Numbered from the stretch's first letter, positions 25,542 to 35,695 are shown. The stretch is 64,000 nt of DNA from Actinomycetota bacterium (GCA_013816245.1 JACDEU010000010.1:1-64000); one strand, 5' to 3'. A program made the numbers and translations. The notes: generated by a model not told the origin, from the sequence alone.

Positions 25542-27871
25542 GTCGCGAAGCCGGGCCGCACGAGACGCGGCGGCGCGACGAGTCGCGCATCCTTCACGGG
25601 CGGATTCCACGGCTCGGCGAGCGGAGCCGCGCCGAACGATGCAAGCCGCCGCTCCTCCGGAGCGTCGCCGTAGAGCGTCGTGCGCTGACGGGGCACGCGG
25701 CCGCAAGAGCGGATCAGTGCTTCCATCGCTTCCGGCGGAAACTCCTGGCCGTGCTCGGCGCCGGCAGAACGCGAGATAGACTCGTTCATCAGCGTGCCGC
25801 CCAGGTCGTTGACGCCGGCGCGCAATGCCGCTGCTGCACCTTCGGCCCCGAGCTTCACCCACGACACCTGGACGTTCGTGATCCACGGATGGAGCGCAAG
25901 GCGCGCCACCGCGTGCACGAGCAGTGTCTCTCCGAAAGTAGGGCCCGAACGCGCCTGGCCGCGCAGCCACATCGGCGCCTCCATGTGCACGAACGGAAGC
26001 GGCACGAACTCCGTGAAACCGCCGCTTCGGCGTTGTTGCTCGCGCGCGTGCAGCAGATGGCGTGCCCAGTTGAGCGGTCCTTCCACGTGCCCGAGCATCA
26101 TCGTCACGTTCGAGCGAAACCCTGCGCGGTGAGCGGCGTCGTGCACCTCGAGCCACTGCGCCGTCGTCACCTTGTCGGGACAGATGATGCGGCGTACCTC
26201 GTCGTCGAGGATCTCGGCCGCCGTCCCCGGGAGCGACCCGAGACCGGCCTCTGCCAATTCTGCGAGGTAGTCGTCGAGCGGCAGGCCGAGCGTCGCAGCC
26301 CCCTGCCACACCTCGAGCGCGGAGAACGCGTGCACGTGCAGCCCCGGAACCGCTTCCTTGATCGCGCGCACGACGGACAGGTAGTAATCGCCGGTGAACG
26401 CGGGGTGGATCCCGCCCTGGAGGCAGACCTCGGTCGCGCCGCGCTCCCACGCCTCTTCGCAGCGGCGCACGATCTCCTCGTGCGGAACGAGATACGGCGC
26501 GCCGCGCAGGTTCGCCGCCAGCTTCCCTTTCGAGAACGCGCAGAACCCGCAGCGGAAGTAACAGACGTTCGTGTACTGGATGTTGCGTGTGACGACGTAT
26601 GACACGTCGTCGCCGCAGACCTCGCGCCTCAGCTGATCGGCAGCGGCGAACACGCGGTCGCGCTCGCGTCCGCGCGCGCTGAAGAGACGCACGATCTCTT
26701 CCTCGCCGAGCTCTGCACGAGTGTCGATCGGCAGCGCATCGCGCGGGACGAACGGGATGCCCGCATCCTCGCCGGGCGACCAGCGGTCCTCGCGCGCAAG
26801 ACCGAGCGAGTCCGACGCGCGCAGAACCGACGGCAACACGTTCGGGTCGATCCATTCCGCGGAGATCCACTCGGGGTAGACCGGTAGGCGTGGGGCGAGC
26901 TCGAGGTCGCGGCTCTCGGTGCCGGCCCGGAGCAGCTCGAGCTCTGGCCACGGAGCCTCCGGGTTGACGTGGTCGATCGTCACCGGCGAGACGCCGCCCC
27001 AGTCGTCGATACCGGCGTCGAGCAACCTGGGGAAGTCCGCGTACGAGAGGTTGGGAGGTGCCTGGAGATGGGCGTTCGGGCCGAGCACGATCCGAGCGAC
27101 TGCGATCGTCCAAAGCAGTTCTTCGAGCGCCGGCTCGGGAGACCCGGCCATGCGTGTGCCCGGCTTCGCGCGGAAATTCTGGATGATCACCTCTTGCACG
27201 TGCCCGTAGGTGTCAGCGAGCTCCCGAATCGCGACCAGTGCGTCGATTCGCTCCTCACGCGACTCGCCGATGCCGATCAGCAGGCCCGTCGTGAACGGCA
27301 CTCGCTCCTCCCCGGCCGCCGCGATCGTTTCGAGCCTGCGCGCAGGCAGCTTGTCGGGAGAGCCGAAATGCGGACCTCCCCGGGCGGAAAGGCGATCCGA
27401 GGTCGTCTCGAGCATCAGGCCGAGCGAGACGCTCACGCGCCGCAACTCCCCCACGTCGTCGCGCGTCATGACGCCCGGATTCAGGTGCGGCAGCAGGCCC
27501 GTCTCCAGCAGGACCGCCTCGGCGGCGCGTGCCAGGTACTCGATCGTCGTGCTGGAGCCGAGAGCAGCCAACTCGTCCCGGGCGGCGCCGTAGCGCAGCT
27601 CCGGCTTGTCACCGAGGGTAAAGAGAGCTTCACGGCAGCCGGCGGCCGCACCTGCACGCGCGATCTCGAGAACTTCGTCGATCGCCAGGTACGCGCGCTC
27701 GCCGCGGCGCGGCGGACGCGCGAACGTGCAGTAGTGGCACACGTCACGGCAGAGCTTCGTAAGCGGGATGAAAACCTTCGGCGAGTAGGTGACAAGGCGG
27801 CCGTGCCCTTCGTCCCGTAGCGCCCGCGCCTTTGCACAGAGCTCGTCGAGCGGACGGGCGAGGAGCTCCAT
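25538..27871 (-). CDS. fbiC: FbiC, F0 synthase (fused CofH-CofG)
   Basis: 777-residue fused protein making 7,8-didemethyl-8-hydroxy-5-deazariboflavin, the chromophore of coenzyme F420. It contains two radical SAM domains, each with CxxxCxxC: CRDVCHYC in the N-terminal CofG-like half (about residue 41) and CYFRCGFC in the CofH-like half (about residue 432). The actinobacterial fused form is intact. It converges with lysA with a four-base overlap. It implies F420-dependent enzymes in this organism; the PNPOx-like protein at 44270 is a candidate user. Confidence 0.95.
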   Translation of the reverse strand: MELLARPLDELCAKARALRDEGHGRLVTYSPKVFIPLTKLCRDVCHYCTFARPPRRGERAYLAIDEVLEIARAGAAAGCREALFTLGDKPELRYGAARDELAALGSSTTIEYLARAAEAVLLETGLLPHLNPGVMTRDDVGELRRVSVSLGLMLETTSDRLSARGGPHFGSPDKLPARRLETIAAAGEERVPFTTGLLIGIGESREERIDALVAIRELADTYGHVQEVIIQNFRAKPGTRMAGSPEPALEELLWTIAVARIVLGPNAHLQAPPNLSYADFPRLLDAGIDDWGGVSPVTIDHVNPEAPWPELELLRAGTESRDLELAPRLPVYPEWISAEWIDPNVLPSVLRASDSLGLAREDRWSPGEDAGIPFVPRDALPIDTRAELGEEEIVRLFSARGRERDRVFAAADQLRREVCGDDVSYVVTRNIQYTNVCYFRCGFCAFSKGKLAANLRGAPYLVPHEEIVRRCEEAWERGATEVCLQGGIHPAFTGDYYLSVVRAIKEAVPGLHVHAFSALEVWQGAATLGLPLDDYLAELAEAGLGSLPGTAAEILDDEVRRIICPDKVTTAQWLEVHDAAHRAGFRSNVTMMLGHVEGPLNWARHLLHAREQQRRSGGFTEFVPLPFVHMEAPMWLRGQARSGPTFGETLLVHAVARLALHPWITNVQVSWVKLGAEGAAAALRAGVNDLGGTLMNESISRSAGAEHGQEFPPEAMEALIRSCGRVPRQRTTLYGDAPEERRLASFGAAPLAEPWNPPVKDARLVAPPRLVRPGFAT

Positions 27872-27909
27872 TCCTGGAGCTTACGTCTACGCCCGAAGGC
27901 TACGAAGGC

Positions 27910-28956
27910 TCAGAGGAGATCGACTGACGCGATGCCGAGCGCCGCTGCCACGACCACCGCTGCAACGCCGGCTCCGGCCATCGACCAGCGCCGTGTCTTC
28001 GTCCCCGGCGCGGCGAGGACGGCTGCGCCGGCGAGACCGAGCGTCATACCGGAAAACGTCTCGACCGCCTGAAAGGCGACGCCGAGAGCGAGTGCCGAGC
28101 CGAGGCCCACACCGGTTCCGTGCAAGGCGAGCGTCGCTGCGCCCGCGCCTGCGCCGAAGTTTCCGGGCGTGAGTGGCAACAGGCCGGAGAGCGCCATCGC
28201 CGCGAGCAGCACCACGGCAACCCAGACGGGCCGCGAAACGCCGAGCGCGAGGGAGATCGCGACGGCGCCGCAGACGCGTGCGATCGCCGCGAAGGCGATC
28301 CAGCCGAAGATCGTCGCTCCCGCGCGCGGCGACTGGCCGACGCTGCGGAAGATCTGCAAGAGGCTGCCGACTCGTCCTGCCGCTCTTCGGCTCGTGCGTA
28401 CGCACAGGAGCACCACACCCAATACGGCGAGGATGAGCAGGGGAGCGGGCCACAACGGGACGCGGCCCACCGATGCGGCTACGACGATGAGCAGGGCAAG
28501 AACGAGCGTCCGGGCCGCAGCCACCGATGCGCCCACGCCGCCGGCCCGCCAGAGACGGTCTTCGCCGGGGAGTGTGCGCGACAGGAGGCCGATCCGGACC
28601 GCGCCCCCGAGATGCGCCGGGGCAAGAGAGTTGACGAGCGAGCCGATCGCGTAGCACGCAGACACCTGCTTGAAGCACGCCGCGCTGCCGCATGCCCGCA
28701 GGCCGGTGCGCCAAGCCGCCGCTGAAGCGAACAGAGCAAGCCCGAAGGCAATCGCTGCCACCACCAGCCACCTCGGCTGCGCGTGCGAGAGGCTTGCGAC
28801 AGCACCGTCGAAGGTCCCGCGGCCGATCCGGGTGACTCCGAGAGCGATGCCGGCGATGACGAGGGCTCCGAATCCGATCGCGTAGCTGCGGCGCACCGAT
28901 CCGAATTGGCCGAGCGAAAGCTCGGGGAAACCGCCGCTGGTCCGCTCGATTTGCAC
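27910..28956 (-). CDS. Lysylphosphatidylglycerol synthase TM-like (UPF0104) membrane protein
   Basis: About 348 residues with eight or more hydrophobic helices. It has the family features LAPAHLGGAVRIGLLSR, and the LLPLTPGNFGAGAGAATLAL segment that recurs in flippase-like UPF0104 proteins. Only the membrane domain is present, with no synthase domain. It probably acts as a lipid or glycolipid translocase-like protein; the substrate is unknown. GTG 28956 is chosen because further upstream codons are polar and reach into the divergent promoter region. Confidence 0.78.
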   Translation of the reverse strand: MQIERTSGGFPELSLGQFGSVRRSYAIGFGALVIAGIALGVTRIGRGTFDGAVASLSHAQPRWLVVAAIAFGLALFASAAAWRTGLRACGSAACFKQVSACYAIGSLVNSLAPAHLGGAVRIGLLSRTLPGEDRLWRAGGVGASVAAARTLVLALLIVVAASVGRVPLWPAPLLILAVLGVVLLCVRTSRRAAGRVGSLLQIFRSVGQSPRAGATIFGWIAFAAIARVCGAVAISLALGVSRPVWVAVVLLAAMALSGLLPLTPGNFGAGAGAATLALHGTGVGLGSALALGVAFQAVETFSGMTLGLAGAAVLAAPGTKTRRWSMAGAGVAAVVVAAALGIASVDLL

Positions 28957-29028
28957 GCCACAAAAGCTATCGGCACGAAATGAGAACAACGTTAAGAATG
29001 CGCGGCCGCGCGCAGCTCGCATGCCATC

Positions 29029-30237
29029 ATGCGCGCGGTGAGCGACACGCAACGAAGGCGGCGGCGAGCCTTTGTCGGAGCGTCTGTCCTGTTGCTGACC
29101 CCGCTTGTGGTCCTAGGCAGCCTCCTGATCCGGGACCGGCAGGCCGACCACGAGACGACGACTGCCGCGGTCAGATTGCCACCGACCGTTCACCAAAAAA
29201 CCAGGATCGTCCATCGCAAGCTCGCCCGAGGCCACGGGCCTCTCAACCTCTATGCCCACGATCGGGCAGGCATGATCAGCGCAGTCGCCTTGCAGGATCC
29301 GGCGCGCGTCTACGTCCCGAACAGCGCGGGGGATTCGGTCGACGTGATCGACCCGCACACGTACAAGGTCGTCGAGCATTTCGGTGTCGGAGCGCTGCCC
29401 CAGCACGTGACCCCCTCACACGATCTGAAGACGCTGTACGTGAACGACGACGTCGGCAACACGCTGACTCCGATCGACCCCCGCACGGGTCGCCCCGGCA
29501 AGGCGATTCTCGTCGACGACCCCTACAACCTCTACTTCACGATCGACGGGCGCTACGCGATCGTGGTCGCGGAAAGACTGCACCGGCTCGACTTCCGCGC
29601 GGCGAGCTCGTTCCGGCTCGTGCGAGCGCTGAGCGTTCCCTGCGCCGGCGTCAATCACATGGACTTTTCCCCCGGCGGGGGCTACGTCATCGCAAGCTGC
29701 GAATTCTCAGGCCGGCTGTTGAAGGTCGACGTTCGCCACTTCAGGGTCGTTGCCGTGCGAACGCTGCCGCGGCGATTCTCCGAGCCGCAAGACGTGCGCT
29801 CGTCACCGGATGCGAAGGTCTTCTACGTGGCCGATCTGGCCGCGGACGGCGTGTGGGAGATCGACCCTACGCGCTTGAAGGTGATCGGCTTCATCCACAC
29901 CGGCGCCGGAGCGCACGGCCTCGTCGTCGGGCGGAACGGAAAGCTGCTCTACGTCGCAAACCGCAGCGAAAGCAGCGTGTCTGTGATCTCGTTTCGGAAG
30001 CGGAAGGTCATCCACAAGTGGCGCATCCCCGGAGGCGGAAGCCCCGACATGGGCGACGTCTCCGCGGACGGCAAGGTTCTCTGGCTCTCCGGACGCTACG
30101 ACTCCGAGGTCTACGCGATCGACACGCGCAGCGGCCGGCTGATCGCGCGCATTCCGGTCGGCGCAAGCCCGCACGGTCTGTCGGTCTGGCCGCAACCCGG
30201 GAGATTTTCTCTCGGCCACACAGGAAACATGCGCTAG
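29029..30237 (+). CDS. Membrane-anchored YVTN-type beta-propeller protein
   Basis: 402 residues. One N-terminal membrane helix (AFVGASVLLLTPLVVLGSLL) is followed by an extracytoplasmic beta-propeller with repeats such as VYVPNSAGDSVDVIDPHT, LYVNDDVGNTLTPIDPRT, FYVADLAADGVWEIDP, LYVANRSESSVSVIS and WLSGRYDSEVYAIDTRSG. This is the YVTN/surface-layer-like pattern. No catalytic residues seen. Its stop overlaps the start of the next membrane protein, suggesting a shared envelope role. Confidence 0.8.
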   Translation: MRAVSDTQRRRRRAFVGASVLLLTPLVVLGSLLIRDRQADHETTTAAVRLPPTVHQKTRIVHRKLARGHGPLNLYAHDRAGMISAVALQDPARVYVPNSAGDSVDVIDPHTYKVVEHFGVGALPQHVTPSHDLKTLYVNDDVGNTLTPIDPRTGRPGKAILVDDPYNLYFTIDGRYAIVVAERLHRLDFRAASSFRLVRALSVPCAGVNHMDFSPGGGYVIASCEFSGRLLKVDVRHFRVVAVRTLPRRFSEPQDVRSSPDAKVFYVADLAADGVWEIDPTRLKVIGFIHTGAGAHGLVVGRNGKLLYVANRSESSVSVISFRKRKVIHKWRIPGGGSPDMGDVSADGKVLWLSGRYDSEVYAIDTRSGRLIARIPVGASPHGLSVWPQPGRFSLGHTGNMR

Positions 30238-31838
30238 TGGCGCGGTGCTTCTGGCTTCGCAACCGCGCCGACCTGCTCGTGCCTGCAGCAGCGGCAGCGT
30301 TGCTCGCCGCCCTGCTCGTCTGGCTCGGCCCACCCGGAACCGACCTCGCCGCGCACGCCTACCAGCGGACACTGTTTCTCGAGCACGGCTTCGTGCTCTG
30401 GAACAACTTCTGGTACGCAGGCCGCTACAGCTTCGTCACCTACAGCGTCCTGTACTACCCCCTCGCTGCGGCACTCGGCATCAAGCTGCTCGCAGTTCTC
30501 ATCGTCACCGTTGCGGTCGCTGCTTTTGCAGCCGTCATGCGACGTGAGTGGGGCGTGGAGTCCACATGGTCGATCCGCGCGTTCGCAGTCGTTTGGGCGC
30601 TGCTCGTCGTCTCCGCGGCGTACCCGTTCATGCTGGGGAGCGCCCTTGCGCTCGTCGCGCTGTTGCTCCTCCAACACGGACGCGGCGTGCTCTTCGCGGT
30701 CTGCGCCCTGCTGACCCTCGCAGCCAGCCCACTTGCCTTCGTGCTCCTCGTGGTTCTCCTGATCGCGGTCTCGGTCGCTCGTCGCGACCGGCGGACAGCT
30801 CTGTGGCCGCCTGCGCTTGCGGTCGCCGGGGTCGCGGCGCTCGAACTCGTGGTCCAACGGATGTTCCCGAGCCGCGGCACGTTCCCCTTCTCGGTACAGG
30901 AGTTCCTCGCCGCCACCGTCTTCTGCCTGCTCGGGATCGGGTTGACATGGGGGATCACGACCGCACGTCTGCTTCGCTGGACCTACATCGTCTATTTCGC
31001 AGCCTGCGCGGCCGCGTTCACCGTGTCCTCGCCGATCGGCGAGAACATCGCCAGGCTCCGGTTCGCCGCTGCGCCGATCGCGATCCTGACGCTCACGCTC
31101 CGCCACTGGCGCCCGCGGCCCGTCTGCTTCGTCGCGCTGGCGCTTGCGCTTTCCTGGAACCTGACGCCGCTCGCCGCCAGCTTCGTCCATGGTGCCGGTG
31201 ATCCCACCGCGCACGCTGCGTACTGGAACCCCACGGTCTCCTACCTGCGCCGTCACGCGCAGCCCGCGTACCGCGTCGAAGCCGTCGACACGAGGGGACA
31301 CTGGCCTGCCGACTTTCTCGCCCGCGCGCGAATCCCACTCGTCCGCGGCTGGTTCCGGCAGGAGGACTTTCCGCAAAACCGCGTGCTCTACGGGGAGCTG
31401 GGACCATCCGCCTACCTGAACTGGCTGCGGAAGCTCAGCGTCCGCTACGTCGTGCTTACCTCGGCGCCGCCGGATTACAGCGCACGCGCCGAGGCACGTC
31501 TGCTCGAAAGCGGCCGCTCGGGACTCGCCGTCGTCTATCGGACCGCGACGACGACCGTTTTCGCCGTTCCCTCACCACGGCCGCTGATCAGCCCGCCCGC
31601 ACGTGTACTCGAGCTCGGCTACACGTCGATCCGCATCGACGCACCCACGGCTGGCACGTACCGGCTCGGCGTCACGTACGCGCCCTACTGGCATACCCCT
31701 GCGGGTTGCCTGCGCCCGAGCCCCGACGGCATGACGGAGTTGACAGTCCGGCATCCCGGCATCGTCTCGCTGCGCTTCGCCGTCACAGCCACGCGCGCGC
31801 TCGCCGCGGTGGTCGGCGACAACACGGACTGTCGTTAG
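30237..31838 (+). CDS. Large polytopic membrane protein
   Basis: 533 residues, GTG 30237 overlapping the previous stop. About ten membrane helices in the first 320 residues, with an early extracytoplasmic loop GPPGTDLAAHAYQRTLFLEHG resembling GT-C type membrane glycosyltransferases. It ends in a soluble domain of about 200 residues containing RYVVLTSAPPDYS and a beta-rich tail. A glycosyltransferase-like role is possible but not certain. Extension of the frame upstream to 28980 is an artefact opposite the propeller gene. Confidence 0.65.
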   Translation: MARCFWLRNRADLLVPAAAAALLAALLVWLGPPGTDLAAHAYQRTLFLEHGFVLWNNFWYAGRYSFVTYSVLYYPLAAALGIKLLAVLIVTVAVAAFAAVMRREWGVESTWSIRAFAVVWALLVVSAAYPFMLGSALALVALLLLQHGRGVLFAVCALLTLAASPLAFVLLVVLLIAVSVARRDRRTALWPPALAVAGVAALELVVQRMFPSRGTFPFSVQEFLAATVFCLLGIGLTWGITTARLLRWTYIVYFAACAAAFTVSSPIGENIARLRFAAAPIAILTLTLRHWRPRPVCFVALALALSWNLTPLAASFVHGAGDPTAHAAYWNPTVSYLRRHAQPAYRVEAVDTRGHWPADFLARARIPLVRGWFRQEDFPQNRVLYGELGPSAYLNWLRKLSVRYVVLTSAPPDYSARAEARLLESGRSGLAVVYRTATTTVFAVPSPRPLISPPARVLELGYTSIRIDAPTAGTYRLGVTYAPYWHTPAGCLRPSPDGMTELTVRHPGIVSLRFAVTATRALAAVVGDNTDCR

Positions 31839-31846
31839 CCTCTCCG

Positions 31847-33064
31847 CTAGCCCGGCTTGGCGGAGACGAGCTTGCCGAACGTGCGCCACGCGCCCTTCGA
31901 CCAGCGCTGCAGCCGCACCTGCGTGATCGGGTAGCGACTCGCCGGCGTCGTGCGGATGACGATCCCCGGCAACACGAAAGGATTCCCGCGTTCGGTCAGA
32001 TGCGTCGCTGCGTTCATCACGCTCTGCCGCGTCGGGTTCTTACCCGCCTTCTTCAGCGTGTTGACGAGCGTGTACGCGGTCGCCATGCCTGCGGTGAAGT
32101 AGCCGTCCTTCAGGTCACGGGAGTTGGTTCCGTTGCCGTATTTCCTGAGGATCGACTGAAAGAGCTTGATGCCCTTGTCCTTCGCCCACTGAGGTGAGGC
32201 CGGGTCCTTGCCGAAGACGATCGAGATCGATCCATTCGCAGCCTTCTGCGGGACGATCGCCATGAGCGACGAGGCCGACGACACGTCGTTGACGAAGATC
32301 TGCGGCTTCCAGCCGAGCCGCGACACGGCGTTGAACGCCTGCAGCGAGAACTTGCCGAAGGCGAACACCATCAGCACGTTCGCCTTGGATGCCTTCAACT
32401 GCGTCACCTGCGGCTGCACGTCCGAAGACGTCGGGTCGTACCCCACGCTCGCGACGATCGACTTCGCCTTCGCGCCGAGCCCGCGCTTGAGCCCGGCCAC
32501 GAGATCCCTGCCGTAGTCGTCGTTCTGGTACAGGACGGCGACCTTCGCCGTCTTGATGTTCTTGACGACATAGCGCCCGTAGATCTCACCTTCTTCGGAG
32601 TACGGGGGGATGTACCCGATCGTCCACGGGTACTTCTTGTAGTCGCGGCCGAACGTCGTCGCACCAGAGGACACGTAGAGCTGCGGAACCTTCGCGTCGT
32701 TCAGAAGCTTGCGGACTGCGAGGTTGTTGTTCGTCCCGAGCGAGCTGAAGACTGCGAACACCTGCTCCTGCTGGATCAGCCGGATGGTGTTGTTCACGGC
32801 GCGGCCCGGGTCGTAACCGTCGTCGAGGTACGTGTACTTGAGCTTCCGTCCCAACACTCCGCCCTTGTCGTTGACGTACTTGAAGTAGGCATCGATCCCG
32901 CGCGCGACGTTCCCTGCGATCGCGGCCTCCCCGCTCAACGGAACGCTCGATCCGATGTGGATCTCGTCCGAAGAGACGCCGGGAGTGGCGACCGGACGCG
33001 CACCGGCAGACGCGACGGCCATCACGGCCACCGCGGCACATACGAGAAAGACCCTCACGCCCAC
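31847..33064 (-). CDS. Branched-chain amino acid-type ABC substrate-binding protein
   Basis: 405-residue Peripla_BP_6 protein. It has a signal peptide (FLVCAAVAVMAVASAGA) without a lipobox cysteine, then IHIGSSVPLSGEAAIAGN, the family's opening strand, and FAVFSSLGTNNNLAVRKLLN, VLYQNDDYGRDL and the PQIFVNDVSSASSL region. GTG 33064 is preferred; GTG 33058 is an alternative. It is the last gene of a five-gene minus-strand operon with two permeases and two ATPases. Substrate could be amino acids, amides or urea. Confidence 0.9.
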   Translation of the reverse strand: MGVRVFLVCAAVAVMAVASAGARPVATPGVSSDEIHIGSSVPLSGEAAIAGNVARGIDAYFKYVNDKGGVLGRKLKYTYLDDGYDPGRAVNNTIRLIQQEQVFAVFSSLGTNNNLAVRKLLNDAKVPQLYVSSGATTFGRDYKKYPWTIGYIPPYSEEGEIYGRYVVKNIKTAKVAVLYQNDDYGRDLVAGLKRGLGAKAKSIVASVGYDPTSSDVQPQVTQLKASKANVLMVFAFGKFSLQAFNAVSRLGWKPQIFVNDVSSASSLMAIVPQKAANGSISIVFGKDPASPQWAKDKGIKLFQSILRKYGNGTNSRDLKDGYFTAGMATAYTLVNTLKKAGKNPTRQSVMNAATHLTERGNPFVLPGIVIRTTPASRYPITQVRLQRWSKGAWRTFGKLVSAKPG

Positions 33065-33072
33065 CCGCTCAC

Positions 33073-34095
33073 CTAAGACCGAGTGTATAGCCGACTTGTT
33101 AGCAGCCCAAAGAGCTTGCGCACCAGGCCTCCGGCGCCCGTCGGGAGAAGCACCATCACGACGATCAACACGATCCCGAAGACAACGCTCGGGATCCCGG
33201 GCTGTTTCGGATCGAGGCTCAACGCGGGCAAGTGGTTGATCCAGCGCGCAACCGTGTCCGCGTGGTTCTGCAGGAAATAGATCAGCGCGGCGCCGGCGAT
33301 CATCCCGAAGAGCGAGTCGAGGCCGCCCACCGCCAGGCCGACGACCAGGTAGACGGAGAGGATGATCGGGAAGACATCGGGGTTCACGTAGGCGTTCGCG
33401 ATCGCGTACAGCGAGCCGGCGACGCCTGCGTAGAAGGCCGAGATCCCAAACGCGAGCGTCTTGTATCTCGGGAGGCTGATTCCGGCCGACACCGCTGCGA
33501 CCTCGCTGTCGCGAATCGCCTTGAAGGCGCGTCCCGTCTTCCCGCGCACGAGGAGCCACGCCGCGACGAGCAACACGAGCGCGATTCCCCAGGTCAGGTA
33601 GTAGATCCAGTTGTTCGTCGTCGTGCCGAGCCCGAACGGCGGCTTCGCCAGGTCGAGGATCTTGCCCGTCGTGCCGCCGAAGAAATGGTCGAACTCCTTC
33701 GGCAGCTGCGGGAACGAGACGGCGATGCCGAAGGTGATCAGCGCGAGATAGAGCCCCGAGAGCCGCAGCGCGGGGATGCCCACCACAAGGCCTGCGATCC
33801 CGGCGACGAGCCCGGCGATCGGAATCGTCCAAAGGTCGCGCAGCTGGTGTCCGAAGAAGCCGTCCACACTGAGGATCGCGGTCGTGTAGCCGCCAATTGC
33901 CATGAACGCCCCGTGGCCGAGCGAGATCTGGCCGTTGAAGCCGGTCAGGATCGAGAGGCCGAGAAGGGCGATGAAGTACATCCCGACGATCGCGAGCTCG
34001 CGGGCGCGGAAGTCACTGACGAAACGCGGCAGCAACGCGACCACGACCGCGACGGCGGCGAAGGCAGAGAGCTCGGGCCAGAGCCTCGCCCTCAT
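33073..34095 (-). CDS. livM: LivM-type ABC permease
   Basis: 340-residue inner-membrane permease of the branched-chain amino acid transporter family, with eight to ten helices. The family motif GFNGQISLGHGAFMAIGGYT and the cytoplasmic coupling loop GRAFKAIRDSEVAAVSAGI are present. The start at 34095 overlaps the livH stop as ATGA. It forms the membrane channel with LivH. Confidence 0.92.
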   Translation of the reverse strand: MRARLWPELSAFAAVAVVVALLPRFVSDFRARELAIVGMYFIALLGLSILTGFNGQISLGHGAFMAIGGYTTAILSVDGFFGHQLRDLWTIPIAGLVAGIAGLVVGIPALRLSGLYLALITFGIAVSFPQLPKEFDHFFGGTTGKILDLAKPPFGLGTTTNNWIYYLTWGIALVLLVAAWLLVRGKTGRAFKAIRDSEVAAVSAGISLPRYKTLAFGISAFYAGVAGSLYAIANAYVNPDVFPIILSVYLVVGLAVGGLDSLFGMIAGAALIYFLQNHADTVARWINHLPALSLDPKQPGIPSVVFGIVLIVVMVLLPTGAGGLVRKLFGLLTSRLYTRS

Positions 34096-34994
34096 ACGCG
34101 CCTCACCGTCACCCGTCCGAACAGCCCGCCCGGTCGCAGGAGCAGCAGCACGAGAATGAGGAGAAGCGCCGCGGGCAGTTTCAGCGTCGACCCGATGAAC
34201 CCGACGTAGCGTCCGAGCAACGTGATCGTCACGCCGAGGAGGATGCCGCCGACGACCGCGCCGACCGGCGAGTCGAGCCCGCCGAGCACTGCGGCCGCGA
34301 ACGCGTACAGCAGGATCGTCTGCATCATGTTCGGGTCGAGGAAGACAACGGGCGCGATCATCATTCCTGCGACTGCGCCCAGCACCGCCGCGATCCCCCA
34401 GCCGAGCGCGAGCATCCAGCCGACGCGCACGCCCGCAAGTCGCGACGAATCGCGGTTGACGGCCGCGGCACGCATGCCGAGCCCGACCTTCGTGAAGCGG
34501 AAGAAGAACCCGAGTAGCACGACGAGCAGAATCGAGACGACGACGATGCCGATGTCCTGCACGCTGACCGGCACGCCGCCGACGTCGATCGTCCTCGTCG
34601 AGAAGGGCCCGTGGAACTGGCGGTTCCCCCCACCCCAGATCATGCTCATCAGCCCGTTCAGTAGCAGCGCAAGACCGAGCGTGATGATCACGATCGTCAG
34701 CACGGGGGCGTTCTCGACCGGGCGGATCAGGACCCGCTCGATCGCGACCCCGCCGGTGAACGCGATTGCGAGCACGATCGGGAATGCCGCCCAGAACGAG
34801 AGCCCCTGGTTCATCAGCGACCAGGCGATGAACGTCGTGAAGGTCGCCATCTCGCCTTGCGCGAAGTTGATGACGCGCGTCGAGCGGTAGATGATCACGA
34901 TCGCGAGCGCGAGCCCGGCGTAGATCGCGCCCTCCCGAATGCCCGCGGCGAGCTGCTGTGCGAACTCCGTCCAGGTGAAGGCAGCGAGCAGCAT
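34092..34994 (-). CDS. livH: LivH-type ABC permease
   Basis: 300-residue permease. Family motifs include GAIYAGLALAIVIIYRSTRV, NFAQGEMATFTTF and the coupling loop GLGMRAAAVNRDSSRLAGV, with a closing PGGLFG. It overlaps livF upstream and livM downstream by four bases each, so the operon is tightly coupled. Confidence 0.92.
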   Translation of the reverse strand: MLLAAFTWTEFAQQLAAGIREGAIYAGLALAIVIIYRSTRVINFAQGEMATFTTFIAWSLMNQGLSFWAAFPIVLAIAFTGGVAIERVLIRPVENAPVLTIVIITLGLALLLNGLMSMIWGGGNRQFHGPFSTRTIDVGGVPVSVQDIGIVVVSILLVVLLGFFFRFTKVGLGMRAAAVNRDSSRLAGVRVGWMLALGWGIAAVLGAVAGMMIAPVVFLDPNMMQTILLYAFAAAVLGGLDSPVGAVVGGILLGVTITLLGRYVGFIGSTLKLPAALLLILVLLLLRPGGLFGRVTVRRV

Positions 34995-35695
34995 CAGTAG
35001 CCGAGGTACGACTTCCGGATGGATTCGTTTGCACGCAGCTCGTCGCTCGTTCCGTCGACGACGACGTTGCCGACCTCGAGGACGTAGGCGCGCGCCGCAT
35101 GCGCAAGCGCGAGGTTGGCGTTCTGCTCCACGACGAGCACGGACATGCCGTCCTCGCCCTTCATCCGCTCGAGTGCTCCGAAGATCTCCGTGACGACGAT
35201 CGGCGCCAGGCCGAGCGAGGGCTCGTCGAGGAGCAGAAGCTTCGGACGCGCCATCATGGCGCGCCCGAGCGCAAGCATCTGCTGTTCCCCGCCCGAGAGA
35301 GTCCCAGCCTGCTGGTTGCGCCGAGCTTCCAGACGAGGGAAGAACGAGAAGACGCGCTGCGCGTCTTCCTTGATGCCGCCGCGGCGGGTGTACGCGCCGA
35401 GGCGGAGGTTCTCCCAGACGGAAAGGTCGCTGAACGTTCCCCGGCCCTCCGGCACGTGCGCGATCCCGGCGCGCGCTGTCACCTCGGTACGGCGCGATAA
35501 CGCCTTTCCGTCGAAGACGAGGTCACCGCTGCGCCGCACGGTTCCCGAGATAGCGCGAAGCGTTGTGGTCTTGCCTGCGCCGTTCGCGCCGAGGACGGCG
35601 ACGAGCTCGCCGTCGCCGACGGTGAGCGACACACCGTGGAGGACCTTGACAGGCCCGTAGCGCGCTTCGACGTTCCGAAGCTCGAGCCGACTCAC
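34994..35695 (-). CDS. livF: LivF-type ABC ATPase
   Basis: 233-residue ATPase of the high-affinity branched-chain amino acid transporter type. Walker A GANGAGKTT, signature LSGGEQQMLALGRAMM, Walker B LLLLDEPSLGLAP. The C-terminal tail (IRKSYLGY) is typical for LivF. GTG start overlaps the livG stop. Confidence 0.94.
   Translation of the reverse strand: MSRLELRNVEARYGPVKVLHGVSLTVGDGELVAVLGANGAGKTTTLRAISGTVRRSGDLVFDGKALSRRTEVTARAGIAHVPEGRGTFSDLSVWENLRLGAYTRRGGIKEDAQRVFSFFPRLEARRNQQAGTLSGGEQQMLALGRAMMARPKLLLLDEPSLGLAPIVVTEIFGALERMKGEDGMSVLVVEQNANLALAHAARAYVLEVGNVVVDGTSDELRANESIRKSYLGY

Noticed and set aside
25068-27113. 681-codon minus-strand frame over lysA/fbiC
   Set aside because: It is an Arg-rich shadow of fbiC and lysA, with no domain features.
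28980-30236. Long open frame reaching from 28980 through the propeller gene into the membrane protein
   Set aside because: Arg/Pro-rich translation of an overlapping frame; the propeller frame has domain motifs, so the membrane protein starts at GTG 30237.
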